DNA of 64,000 nucleotides from Pimelobacter simplex (lineage in GTDB: Bacteria > Actinomycetota > Actinomycetes > Propionibacteriales > Nocardioidaceae): NCBI RefSeq assembly GCF_024662235.1, contig NZ_CP096276.1:3844001-3908000 (forward strand), given 5' to 3'. Shown one piece after another: positions 33,230 through 40,052 of this stretch; position 1 is the first letter of the stretch; each line of letters starts with the position of its first letter. Under the pieces are notes generated by a model. The model was not told where the DNA came from, did no database searches, and saw only the letters and a list, made by a program, of their open reading frames with translations. A program made the translations under genes and the position numbers.

Positions 33230-33260
33230 CACGGGCGCGGCCGGATCGGCCGCGCCCGTG
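33230..33260 (-). terminator. Hairpin downstream of the ygfZ-like gene
   Basis: A perfect 14-bp inverted repeat (33230-33243 with 33247-33260, core CGGGCGCGGCCG) with a 3-nt loop, 40 nt past the ygfZ stop. It lacks a T-run but would separate ygfZ transcription from the polysaccharide operon whose upstream region it occupies. Confidence 0.6.
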
Positions 33261-33276
33261 CGCAAAACGACGATTT
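33261..33276 (-). promoter_or_regulatory. 16-bp motif shared with the priming transferase upstream region
   Basis: Minus strand AAATCGTCGTTTTGCG, 112 nt before the secreted-protein gene. It matches 15 of 16 positions of the motif at 11883-11898. See the corresponding finding. Confidence 0.45.
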
Positions 33277-33299
33277 GGCGCCCGCGGAGCGGGCCCGGC

Positions 33300-34274
33300 T
33301 CAGCGCTGGGGCCGGAAGTGCAGGCCGATCTCGGGGTCGACCAGGACCTCCTGGGCGGCCGGCAGCCCGTCGACGACGAGTGGCGCCACGACGTCGGTGT
33401 TGCGCTTGAGCAGGGCGAGCGCGATCGGGCCGAGCTCGTGGTGGCGGGCCGAGGAGCCGACCACGCCGACCGCGCGGCCGCCGCCCTCGGGCAGCACCTC
33501 GGCGCCGCGGGCGGGCAGCCGGTTCTCGGAGCCGTCGAGGTGGAGCAGGGTGAGCCGGCGCGGCGGGCGGCCGAGGTTGTGCACCCGGGCGACCGTCTCC
33601 TGGCCGCGGTAGCAGCCCTTGTCGAGGTGGACCGCGGCCCACGGCTGCTCGCCCTGGAGCCAGCCCAGCTCGTTGGGGATCGACCGCTCGTCAGTGTCGA
33701 AGCCCAGGCGCGGCTCGCCGCGGGCGATCCGCAGCGCCTCGTAGGCCCACAGCCCGGCCGCGGGCCCCGCTGCCTCGGCGTACGACGTCAGCTGGTCACG
33801 CGGGACCAGGTCGTGCTTGCCGCCCTCGGCGCTCGGGCGCCAGGCGACCGCGAGGTCCGCGGTGACGTCGGCGACCTCGACGCGCAGCATGAAGCGCATC
33901 CGGTCGAGGAACGCGACCAGCGCCGCGGCCCGCCCCGGCTCGGTGTGGGCGGTGAACGCCTCGCCGTCGTCGATGCCGCTGAAGGCGTGCTCGACGCGAC
34001 CGTTGGCGTCGAGCAGCAGTGCGGAGGTCCACCGGCCCGGCTCGAGGCGCTCCAGGTGCTGGGTGGTCATCGAGTGCAGCCAGCTCAGCCGGTCCGGGCC
34101 GCTGACCCGGATCACCTCGCGGTGGGAGAGGTCGACGAAGCCCTCGCCGGCCGCGAGGGCGCGCTGCTCGCCGTACAGGCTGCCGTAGTGGGCGGCCACG
34201 CCGGCGTCGACCCCCTCGCCGGCGACGGCGCCCGGCAGGTCGAGGAGGGGGCTGGTGCGGAGGTCGGTGCTCAT
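33300..34274 (-). CDS. ygfZ: YgfZ/CAF17-like folate-binding Fe-S cluster assembly protein
   Basis: A 324-residue protein related to glycine-cleavage T-protein (aminomethyltransferase fold), which helps mature or repair some Fe-S enzymes with tetrahydrofolate. The defining motif HLDKGCYRGQETVARVHNLG (KGCYxGQE) is present near residue 220. Also seen are FVDLSHREVIRVSGPDRLSW and LHSMTTQHLERLEPGRW near the N-terminus and FSGIDDGEAFTAHTEPG. ATG at 34274 overlaps the tagD-like stop by 4 nt, so they are co-transcribed. Confidence 0.9.
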   Translation of the reverse strand: MSTDLRTSPLLDLPGAVAGEGVDAGVAAHYGSLYGEQRALAAGEGFVDLSHREVIRVSGPDRLSWLHSMTTQHLERLEPGRWTSALLLDANGRVEHAFSGIDDGEAFTAHTEPGRAAALVAFLDRMRFMLRVEVADVTADLAVAWRPSAEGGKHDLVPRDQLTSYAEAAGPAAGLWAYEALRIARGEPRLGFDTDERSIPNELGWLQGEQPWAAVHLDKGCYRGQETVARVHNLGRPPRRLTLLHLDGSENRLPARGAEVLPEGGGRAVGVVGSSARHHELGPIALALLKRNTDVVAPLVVDGLPAAQEVLVDPEIGLHFRPQR

Positions 34275-34738
34275 GTCAGGTCCCGGTAGTGCTCGAGGAG
34301 GCGGGTGAGGGTGCCGAGGGCTGCCTGCATCTCCTCGATGTGGGCGGGGTCGAGCGTGCGGAGCATCTCCTTGATCTCCGTGCTCGACACACCCGAGGTG
34401 CGCGGCAGGTACCTCACCTCGCAAACGTCGGCGAGGTCGTCGAACTTCCCGGTCCAGTCGTCGCCCATCACGAAGAGGTCGACGCCGTGCTCGACGATGT
34501 CGGCCCGCTTCTGGTCCCAGGAGCGCTCGGGCAGGACGAGGTCGACGCCCTTGATCGCGCCCACGATGGCGGCGCGGTCGTCGTAGGAGACGACGGACTT
34601 CTTGCCCTTGCCGGCGTTGAACTCGTCGGTCGAGACGCCCACGACGAGGCGGTCGCCCAGCGCGGCGAGGCGCTCGATGAGGCGCAGGTGGCCGATGTGG
34701 AACAGGTCGAACGTGCCGTAGGTCAAGACGGTGGTCAC
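34271..34738 (-). CDS. Glycerol-3-phosphate cytidylyltransferase-like enzyme (TagD family)
   Basis: A 155-residue nucleotidyltransferase joining CTP and a small phosphate, usually glycerol-3-phosphate, to give CDP-glycerol. The N-terminal TVLTYGTFDLFHIGHLRLIE contains the HxGH motif. VVGVSTDEFNAGKGKKSVVS, then LFVMGDDWTGKFDDL and YLPRTSGVSSTEIKEML (the ISTT-type signature) follow. It could supply the CDP-glycerol used by the TagF-like transferase at 25-26 kb. The C-terminal ~25 residues (MQAALGTLTRLLEHYRDL) are slightly longer than TagD. GTG start overlaps the fur-like stop by 4 nt. Confidence 0.85.
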   Translation of the reverse strand: MTTVLTYGTFDLFHIGHLRLIERLAALGDRLVVGVSTDEFNAGKGKKSVVSYDDRAAIVGAIKGVDLVLPERSWDQKRADIVEHGVDLFVMGDDWTGKFDDLADVCEVRYLPRTSGVSSTEIKEMLRTLDPAHIEEMQAALGTLTRLLEHYRDLT

Positions 34739-35160
34739 GGTGCTTCTCCTTCGCACTGGGCGCACCGGCCGAAGACGGTGAGGTGGCCGAGGTCGGGCGT
34801 GAACCCCTTGGTGCGCAGCACCGCGACGAACGGCTCGGCCTCGGCCGCGTCGACCGAGATCACCTCGCGGCAGGTGCGGCAGACCAGGTGGAAGTGCTCG
34901 TGCCCCCGGGTCGAGTGGTACGTCGGCGCCCGGTCGGACAGGTGCGCGTGCCGGATCAGGCCGAGCTCCTCGAGCACCTCGAGCGTGCGGTAGACCGTCG
35001 AGGCGTTGACGGTGGACGCCGTGCGCTGCACGTGCGCGAGCACCTCGTCGGGGGTGGCGTGGCCCAGCGCGTCGACCGCCGCCAGGATCAGCTCGCGCTG
35101 GGGCGTGAGCCGGTAGCCCTTCTCGCGAAGGGCCGAGCGCCAGTCCTGCTCGTCAGGCAC
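34735..35160 (-). CDS. Fur-family metalloregulator
   Basis: A 141-residue transcriptional repressor. The winged helix covers residues ~1-80 (GYRLTPQRELILAAVDALGH, TVNASTVYRTLEVLEELGLI). The dimer/metal domain has HEHFHLVCRTCREVISVD (regulatory site and first CxxC) and TVFGRCAQCEG (second CxxC, structural zinc). The metal specificity (iron, zinc or peroxide sensing) cannot be read from the sequence. GTG start overlaps the 3' end of the nitrobindin-like gene by 8 nt, placing it in the same leftward unit with tagD-like and ygfZ. Confidence 0.88.
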   Translation of the reverse strand: MPDEQDWRSALREKGYRLTPQRELILAAVDALGHATPDEVLAHVQRTASTVNASTVYRTLEVLEELGLIRHAHLSDRAPTYHSTRGHEHFHLVCRTCREVISVDAAEAEPFVAVLRTKGFTPDLGHLTVFGRCAQCEGEAP

Positions 35161-35647
35161 GCTTGAGCCTCGCCCACAGGTGCGGCTGGAGGGCCTGGCC
35201 CACGGCGGCCATGTCGAAGGCGTAGAGCAGGTCGCCCTCGACGTTGCCGTAGAGGCGCTTGCCGGCGGTGTACTCCTTGGCGGTCTCGGTCCGGGCCACG
35301 GCGTCGGTGGTCCACTCGAACTTGCCGTTGTCGGCCTCGCCGTGCCAGATCTCGGCGATGCCGGTGTTGTGGGTCAGCAGGATCTCGAACTTGCCGTCAC
35401 CGACCCCGCGGATGAACCCGGTCTCGATCGCGGCGTCGCGGACCTTCTCGTTGTTCTCGTCCACGATCCACGAGCGCGCCATGTAGTGGAAGAACGGCCG
35501 CCCGTCGTGGGTGAAGATCAGCTCCTGGCCGAACTGGAAGCTGTCGATCGTCGGGTAGTCGCCATGGCCGTTGCCCCGCCAGGTGCCGAGCATCCAGGCG
35601 ATGGGTCCGCAGTTGGGGTGCAGGTTGTCGGGGAGTTCGAAGGCCAC
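35153..35647 (-). CDS. Nitrobindin-family heme-binding protein (FABP-like, DUF1794)
   Basis: A 164-residue beta-barrel protein. Actinobacterial nitrobindins bind ferric heme and can isomerise peroxynitrite. Hallmarks are GPIAWMLGTWRGNGHGDYPT (GxWxGxG near the N-terminus), FFHYMARSWIVDENNE, GIAEIWHGEADNG and the proximal histidine near the end (QALQPHLWARLKR). It is the first gene of the leftward nitrobindin-fur-tagD-ygfZ unit, divergent from the DsrE gene 25 nt away. Confidence 0.9.
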   Translation of the reverse strand: MAFELPDNLHPNCGPIAWMLGTWRGNGHGDYPTIDSFQFGQELIFTHDGRPFFHYMARSWIVDENNEKVRDAAIETGFIRGVGDGKFEILLTHNTGIAEIWHGEADNGKFEWTTDAVARTETAKEYTAGKRLYGNVEGDLLYAFDMAAVGQALQPHLWARLKRA

Positions 35648-35659
35648 GACCGGTCATTC

Positions 35660-35665
35660 TAGGCT
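35660..35665 (+). promoter_or_regulatory. -10 box of a leaderless dsrE-like transcript
   Basis: TAGGCT followed by 7 nt and ATG 35673. The spacer to the divergent nitrobindin gene is only 25 bp, so the two promoters overlap or back onto each other. Confidence 0.5.
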
Positions 35666-35672
35666 CTCGGGC

Positions 35673-36035
35673 ATGGCACGCTCACTCCTCGTCAAGGTCA
35701 CCTGCGGCGCCGACGCGCCGGAGCGCTGCAACCAGGGCTTCACGGTGGCCGGCGCGGCCGCCGTCTCCGGGGTCCCGGTCTCGCTCTGGCTCACCGGCGA
35801 GGCCTCCTGGCTGGCCGTCCCGGGGCGGGCCGCCGAGCTGCAGCTCGACCTCGCCACTCCCCTGCCCGACCTGCTCGACACCGTGCTCGCGGCCGGGCAG
35901 GTCACCGTGTGCTCCCAGTGCGCCGCGCGGCGCTCGCTGACCGAGGCGGACCTGCTTCCCGGCGTACGGATCGCGGGGGCGCCGGTGTTCGTCGAGGAGG
36001 CCCTCGGCGACGGCGTCCAGGCGCTGGTCTACTGA
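35673..36035 (+). CDS. DsrE-family small protein
   Basis: A 120-residue protein of the DsrE/TusD-like fold (SLLVKVTCGADAPERCNQGF, then AAAVSGVPVSLWLTGEASWL). It has a CSQCAARRSLTEADLLPGVR segment with two cysteines that could be redox- or persulfide-active, and ends in the fold's terminal strand ALGDGVQALVY. Likely handles sulfur or acts as a small regulatory subunit; the partner is unknown. ATG 35673 appears leaderless. The stop overlaps the SUFU gene start by 1 nt. Confidence 0.78.
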   Translation: MARSLLVKVTCGADAPERCNQGFTVAGAAAVSGVPVSLWLTGEASWLAVPGRAAELQLDLATPLPDLLDTVLAAGQVTVCSQCAARRSLTEADLLPGVRIAGAPVFVEEALGDGVQALVY

Positions 36036-36604
36036 TGGCGAGCCGGGTCGAGCGCTACCTCGCGCACCTGGAGCGGCTCAGCGGCGGCGCCGAGGCCGAG
36101 TACCTGCGCGTCGGCGCCCATGAGGGCGGGCCGGACCTGAGCGCGATCGTCTACCGCGACCAGCCCGAGCCGGGGCTGCTGACCGCGCTGACCTACGGCC
36201 TGTCGCTGGGCGAGCACGAGTCCTGGCGCCTCGGGCGGCCCGAGCTGTGCATCAGCGTCCGGTCCGAGGACGCCGCCTGGGGCCTGGCGATCGCGGACCT
36301 GGCGAGCCGGCTGGCCGGCGCCTGCCCCTTCCAGTACGGCGACACGATCGACCTCGGCGGACCGATCGTCGACGGCACGACGCTCTCGGCGTTCGTCGTG
36401 TTCGCGCCGTCGGTGCTCGAGCGCGAGGACTACCTCGACGTCCTCGGCGCGGGCGAGGGCGCGCCGCCCGAGCACGTGGTCAACATCGCCGGGATGTACC
36501 CCATCCACGAGAGCGAGCGGCAGTACATCCGCACCGAGGGGCTCGAGGCGTTCTGGAAGCAGTCCTGGGATCCGTACGACGTGCAGCGGGCCCCCGCCGT
36601 CTGA
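36035..36604 (+). CDS. Suppressor-of-fused (SUFU) domain protein
   Basis: A 189-residue bacterial SUFU-domain protein. Visible motifs are AIVYRDQPEPGLLTALTYGL, LGEHESWRLGRPELCISVRS, FQYGDTIDLGGPIVDGTTLS and HVVNIAGMYPIHESERQYIR, then EGLEAFWKQSWDPYDVQRA. In bacteria these proteins are often immunity or regulatory proteins, but no toxin gene is adjacent; here it is coupled to the dsrE-like gene by TGATG. Function unknown. Confidence 0.82.
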   Translation: MASRVERYLAHLERLSGGAEAEYLRVGAHEGGPDLSAIVYRDQPEPGLLTALTYGLSLGEHESWRLGRPELCISVRSEDAAWGLAIADLASRLAGACPFQYGDTIDLGGPIVDGTTLSAFVVFAPSVLEREDYLDVLGAGEGAPPEHVVNIAGMYPIHESERQYIRTEGLEAFWKQSWDPYDVQRAPAV

Positions 36605-36608
36605 TCCG

Positions 36609-36614
36609 TAGGCT
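36609..36614 (+). promoter_or_regulatory. -10 box of a leaderless SGNH lipoprotein transcript
   Basis: TAGGCT, 6 nt before the GTG at 36621. This supports 36621 rather than the in-frame GTG at 36615 as the start. Confidence 0.5.
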
Positions 36615-36620
36615 GTGCCC

Positions 36621-37487
36621 GTGAAGCGCGTGCTCCCCCTGCTCCTGGTGCTCGGCCTCGTCGGCATCGGCCTGTCCGCCTGCCTCCTCACCGGCAAGAA
36701 GGAGGAGCACAAGCCCGGCGCGGCGTACGTCGCGCTCGGCGACTCCTACACGGCCGGCCCCTACATCGGGACGATGGACGGGCGCGACGGGTGCTTCCGC
36801 TCGCGCAACAACTACCCGCACCTCCTCGCCGAGGCGAAGGACCTCGAGCTGACCGACGTCAGCTGCTCGGCGGCCACGACCGACGCGACCGACGGCGAGC
36901 AGGTCACGCCCCAGAAGCGCCGGCTGGACCCCCAGCTCGACGCGATCGGCCCGACGACCCGGCTGGTCACGGTCGGCATCGGCGCCAACGACTTCAACCT
37001 GATCGGCCGGATCATCACGACGTGCGTCCAGATCGCGCGCACCTCGACCGAGCCCAGCCCCTGCACCACGCTCGACGCGGCGGCGGGCCCGCGGGGCATC
37101 GAGAGCCGGCTCAAGGACGTGCAGGCCAACGTGACCCGCGTGCTCCAGGACGTGCAGGCCAAGGCGCCGGACGCCCAGGTCGTCATGGTCGGCTACCCGC
37201 AGATCTTCCCCGCCACCACGACCGGCTGCGACGACCTGCCCCTCGCCGACGGCGACCTGCCCCTGGCCCGGCGGTTCAACGAGGGCCTCAACGCGGCCGT
37301 CGAGGCGGCGGCCAAGGCCGCCGGCGCCGAGTACCTCGACGTCTTCTCGGCCACCGACGGCCACGGCATCTGCAGCGACGACCCGTGGATCGCCGGCCAG
37401 ACCGTGCGCGGCAAGGGCTTCGCCTACCACCCCTACGCCGAGGAGCAGGAGGCCGTGGCCCGGCTGCTGGAGAAGGTCGTCGACTGA
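36621..37487 (+). CDS. SGNH/GDSL hydrolase, lipoprotein
   Basis: A 288-residue extracytoplasmic esterase/lipase-like protein. The signal peptide [20 protein letters not shown] ends in lipobox LSAC. SGNH blocks: [16 protein letters not shown] (catalytic Ser), [18 protein letters not shown] (Gly, Asn), and block V near [15 protein letters not shown] (catalytic His with DPW earlier). Cys pairs in the mature domain suggest disulfides. It would hydrolyse an ester on lipids or polysaccharides outside the membrane. The stop overlaps the dtd start by 1 nt. Confidence 0.88.
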   Translation: MKRVLPLLLVLGLVGIGLSACLLTGKKEEHKPGAAYVALGDSYTAGPYIGTMDGRDGCFRSRNNYPHLLAEAKDLELTDVSCSAATTDATDGEQVTPQKRRLDPQLDAIGPTTRLVTVGIGANDFNLIGRIITTCVQIARTSTEPSPCTTLDAAAGPRGIESRLKDVQANVTRVLQDVQAKAPDAQVVMVGYPQIFPATTTGCDDLPLADGDLPLARRFNEGLNAAVEAAAKAAGAEYLDVFSATDGHGICSDDPWIAGQTVRGKGFAYHPYAEEQEAVARLLEKVVD

Positions 37488-37915
37488 TGCGAGCGGTCCT
37501 CCAACGGGTCGCCTCGGCGTCCGTCGTGGTCGACGGCGCGGTGACGGGGGCGATCGACGTACCCGGGCTGCTCGTCTACCTCGGCGTGACCCACGACGAC
37601 GGCCCGGCCGAGGTCGCCTGGATGGCGCGCAAGATCCGCGACCTGCGCATCCTGGACGACGAGCGCTCCGTCGGCGAGACCGGCGCCCCGGTCCTCGTCG
37701 TCTCCCAGTTCACCCTCTACGGCGACGCCCGCAAGGGCCGCCGCCCCACCTGGATCGCGGCGGCGCCGGGTCCCGTCAGCGAGCCGCTCTACGACGCCGT
37801 GTGCGCGGCTCTCGAGACCGCCGGCACGCACGTGGAGCGCGGGATCTTCGGTGCCGACATGAAGGTCGCCTCGGTCAACGACGGGCCGTTCACCGTGCTG
37901 CTGGAATCCCCTTGA
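37487..37915 (+). CDS. dtd: D-aminoacyl-tRNA deacylase
   Basis: A 142-residue enzyme that removes D-amino acids (and glycine from tRNA-Ala) mischarged on tRNAs. N-terminal [17 protein letters not shown], the catalytic-pocket [19 protein letters not shown] (SQFTLYGD) and the C-terminal [20 protein letters not shown] (NxGP cross-subunit motif, here NDGP) are all present. Length is standard. Coupled by TGATG to the lipoprotein hydrolase gene, though functionally unrelated. Confidence 0.93.
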   Translation: MRAVLQRVASASVVVDGAVTGAIDVPGLLVYLGVTHDDGPAEVAWMARKIRDLRILDDERSVGETGAPVLVVSQFTLYGDARKGRRPTWIAAAPGPVSEPLYDAVCAALETAGTHVERGIFGADMKVASVNDGPFTVLLESP

Positions 37916-37925
37916 CGTCCCGTCG

Positions 37926-37971
37926 TCCTTACGCGACCCTCGAAGTAAGGAATCTCTCGGAGAAGTAAGGA
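37926..37971. promoter_or_regulatory. Probable autoregulatory operator of the AbrB/PIN toxin-antitoxin pair
   Basis: GAAGTAAGGA occurs at 37942-37951 and again at 37962-37971 (20-bp spacing, two helical turns). An inverted TCCTTAC lies at 37926-37932. All are within 55 nt before the antitoxin ATG. The arrangement suits cooperative binding by an AbrB/toxin complex. Confidence 0.55.
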
Positions 37972-37980
37972 CCCGTCGCC

Positions 37981-38265
37981 ATGACCACCGCCACGATGAC
38001 CAGCAAGGGCCAGATCACCATCCCCAAGGACGTCCGCGACGACATGAACCTGGTCGCGGGCTCCAAGCTGATGTTCGTGCGCATCGCGCCCGGGCACTTC
38101 CGGATCGTCCCCCGCACCGGCAAGATCGAGGACCTCGCCGGCATCCTCTACCGGCCCGGCCAGCGGACGCTCACCATCGAGGAGATCAACGAGGGCATCG
38201 CCGAGGGCGGCGCCGCGAGCGGGATGCGCGGCATGCCCGGGTACGAGGACGAGGACGACGCGTGA
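37981..38265 (+). CDS. AbrB/SpoVT-type antitoxin
   Basis: A 94-residue swapped-hairpin DNA-binding protein. The N-terminal TATMTSKGQITIPKDVRDDM, then LVAGSKLMFVRIAPGHF, is the AbrB/MazE-like fold. The C-terminal IEDLAGILYRPGQRTLTIEE and acidic YEDEDDA tail would bind the toxin. It should neutralise the PIN RNase encoded next and repress the operon through the repeats upstream. The stop overlaps the toxin GTG by 4 nt. Confidence 0.88.
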   Translation: MTTATMTSKGQITIPKDVRDDMNLVAGSKLMFVRIAPGHFRIVPRTGKIEDLAGILYRPGQRTLTIEEINEGIAEGGAASGMRGMPGYEDEDDA

Positions 38266-38657
38266 TCGGCCTCGACACCAACGTCCTGCTCCGCTACTTC
38301 GTCCGCGACGACGAGGCCGCCTACCGCGCCGCGTCGGACCTCCTCGGCGACCTGACGACCGACAACCCGGGCTTCATCACCCAGGTCACCATGGCCGAGC
38401 TCTACTGGGTCCTCTCCCGCAGCTATCGCTTCGACCGGTCGAGCTGCCTGGCCGTCGTCCAGTCCCTGGTGCGCACCGAGTCCCTGGAGTTCGACGACGG
38501 CGAGGGCGTCGTCCGCGCGCTGCACCTGGCCGAGGCCGGGGCCGACTTCGCCGACGCCCTCATCCAGGGGACCATGGAGCAGTTCGGCGCCCACGAGACG
38601 GTCACCTTCGACCGCTCGGCCGCCCGCCGGCTCGGCTGGCGGCTGCTCGCCTCCTAG
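38262..38657 (+). CDS. PIN-domain ribonuclease toxin (VapC-like)
   Basis: A 131-residue PIN nuclease. The first catalytic acid is in MIGLDTNVLLRYFVRDD; others lie in ITQVTMAELYWVLSRSY (Glu) and EAGADFADALIQGTMEQFG (Asp), with TVTFDRSAARRLG near the end (last Asp). VapC-type toxins cleave tRNA or rRNA. It is paired with the AbrB-type antitoxin (GTGA overlap) in a standard type II module that may have been acquired horizontally; base composition does not stand out. Confidence 0.9.
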   Translation: MIGLDTNVLLRYFVRDDEAAYRAASDLLGDLTTDNPGFITQVTMAELYWVLSRSYRFDRSSCLAVVQSLVRTESLEFDDGEGVVRALHLAEAGADFADALIQGTMEQFGAHETVTFDRSAARRLGWRLLAS

Positions 38658-38670
38658 CCGGCGGGCGGCG

Positions 38671-39135
38671 CTAGGCCGCGCTGCGGCGGGTGATCCGCAG
38701 CCCGAGCAGGTACATCTCGCAGCCCAGGCAGAACGCGAACACCGCGTTGAGGAACGCCGCGACGAACGCGAGCGCCGCCGCGACCTGACCGAGCAGCACC
38801 GCGCCAGTCGCGAACCCGATCGTCGCGACGACGGCGAAGACCAGGCCGACGGCCTGGGCGAACCGCGGCGGGGCCGGGTCCTCGAGCTCAGCCGGCGGGG
38901 CGAGGCGCGGGCGGACCAGGCGGCGGAAGAGCAGCCCCGTCGGGGTCTTCTGCACGCCGAGGCCGGCACCGATCGCGAAGAGCACCGCCTGGACGCCGGT
39001 GATCACGGCCGCGACACCGGGGGCCGCGTCGGAGAGCAGCAGCGCCACGGCGAAGACGACGAGGGTGATCGCCGCGGTGAAGCGGGGGCCGCGCGGGTCG
39101 ATCCCGGTCGCGGTGCGGTCGGCGGTGCTGGTCAT
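38671..39135 (-). CDS. DUF4395 membrane protein
   Basis: A 154-residue protein with four hydrophobic helices (AITLVVFAVALLLSDAAPGV, AVITGVQAVLFAIGAGLGVQ, AVGLVFAVVATIGFATGAVL, AALAFVAAFLNAVFAF). It has the DUF4395 end motif FCLGCEMYLLGLRI, containing a CLGC-like Cys pair. Such genes often sit beside thioredoxin-like genes, as here (1-nt TGATG overlap). A role in membrane thiol transfer is a guess from that pairing. Confidence 0.82.
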   Translation of the reverse strand: MTSTADRTATGIDPRGPRFTAAITLVVFAVALLLSDAAPGVAAVITGVQAVLFAIGAGLGVQKTPTGLLFRRLVRPRLAPPAELEDPAPPRFAQAVGLVFAVVATIGFATGAVLLGQVAAALAFVAAFLNAVFAFCLGCEMYLLGLRITRRSAA

Positions 39136-39596
39136 CAGGACTCCTGGAGCGTGGGGAGGGCGGCGAGGACCTGCTCGCGACGCGGGGCCCCGGCGGCGCG
39201 GGTGATCTCGTGGCCGGCACCGTCGAGGACGAGCGTCGTCGGCGTCCGGCGTACGTCGAGCGCGCGGACCAGCTCGAGGTGCTGCTCGGCGTCGATCTCG
39301 ACGTGCGCGACGCCGTCGACCCGGCCGGCGACGTCGGCGAGCACCACGCGGGTCGTGCGGCAGGGCGCGCAGAACGCGCTGGAGAACTGCACGAGCGTGG
39401 CCCGCTCCCCCAGCGCGACGTCGGGCACGGCACCGGCGACGGCCGTCCAGGTCGTGGGGGCCGCTGCGGCCGCCGTGGCGAACCTGCCGTCGACCCGGCG
39501 CCGGTAGAGGCCGAAGCCGACCGCCACGACGACGGCCAGCACGAGCAGCACGATTCCGGTCACGGTCATCTCCAACGACGGCGGGGTCCTGCCCAT
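39135..39596 (-). CDS. Membrane-anchored thioredoxin-like protein
   Basis: A 153-residue protein with an N-terminal membrane helix (TVTGIVLLVLAVVVAVGFGLY) and a thioredoxin fold. The active site is VQFSSAFCAPCRTTRVVLAD (CxxC), cis-Pro region VRRTPTTLVLDGAGHE, and C-terminal helix APRREQVLAALPTL. It probably transfers electrons to envelope thiols with the adjacent DUF4395 protein. ATG at 39596 is used; an internal ATG at 39569 directly before the helix is equally plausible. Confidence 0.85.
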   Translation of the reverse strand: MGRTPPSLEMTVTGIVLLVLAVVVAVGFGLYRRRVDGRFATAAAAAPTTWTAVAGAVPDVALGERATLVQFSSAFCAPCRTTRVVLADVAGRVDGVAHVEIDAEQHLELVRALDVRRTPTTLVLDGAGHEITRAAGAPRREQVLAALPTLQES

Positions 39597-39761
39597 TCCA
39601 CTCCGCGCCGGTTCGGTCCGACCACGGCGTCCGCGGAGTGGTCGGGTTTCCCCCGCCTGAGCATCCGTCAGGTGACGGATGCCGCAGGCCCTCCGCGGGC
39701 CGAGTTTCGGGCACGCGACCCGATACCGGGCGTGATCCGGCGCACATAGTTTCGGGCCATC
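39597..39761. other. Intergenic region before the symporter operon
   Basis: Divergent spacer. CATAGT at 39744-39749 is a possible -10 for rightward transcription, with the operator palindrome beginning 12 nt later. No other structure is noted. Confidence 0.35.
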
Positions 39762-39774
39762 TCGGTCAGACCGA
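39762..39774. promoter_or_regulatory. GntR-type operator before the symporter/M20/SDR operon
   Basis: TCGGTCAGACCGA, a perfect palindrome around a central A, just downstream of a -10-like CATAGT and 14 nt before ATG 39789. Its core GGTCAGACC recurs before the GntR gene (53631-53639), and GGTCTGACC in the BMC promoter (46585-46593). Confidence 0.65.
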
Positions 39775-39788
39775 ACCCTGGAGGACCC

Positions 39789-40052
39789 ATGAGAAGCGCC
39801 ATCCGAGCGATGTCGTCACGAACCAAGATGACGATCTTCTGGCTGCTGTTCGGCGCCAGCATCCTGCTCGCCGTCGCCCCGCCCCTCTACCTGGCGGGCA
39901 GCGGCATCGACACCCCGATCCTCGGGGTCCCGTTCAGCGTCGCGTACTGGGTCGTCGACGCCCTGCTGGCCACCGGCGCCGTCTGGCTGCTGTGGGTCTT
40001 CGAGAACATCCGCGGCGAGGTGGGCGAGGAGCCCGAGGAGGTGGCGGCCTGA
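39789..40052 (+). CDS. Small membrane protein paired with symporter (DUF3311-like)
   Basis: An 87-residue protein with two hydrophobic helices (MTIFWLLFGASILLAVAPPL and VAYWVVDALLATGAVWLLWV) around a Pro/Gly loop with DTPILGVPF, then an acidic tail. This resembles the small DUF3311-type partners found before sodium:solute symporters. TGGAGG lies 4-9 nt before the ATG. It overlaps the symporter start by 1 nt and probably acts as its accessory subunit. Confidence 0.75.
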   Translation: MRSAIRAMSSRTKMTIFWLLFGASILLAVAPPLYLAGSGIDTPILGVPFSVAYWVVDALLATGAVWLLWVFENIRGEVGEEPEEVAA

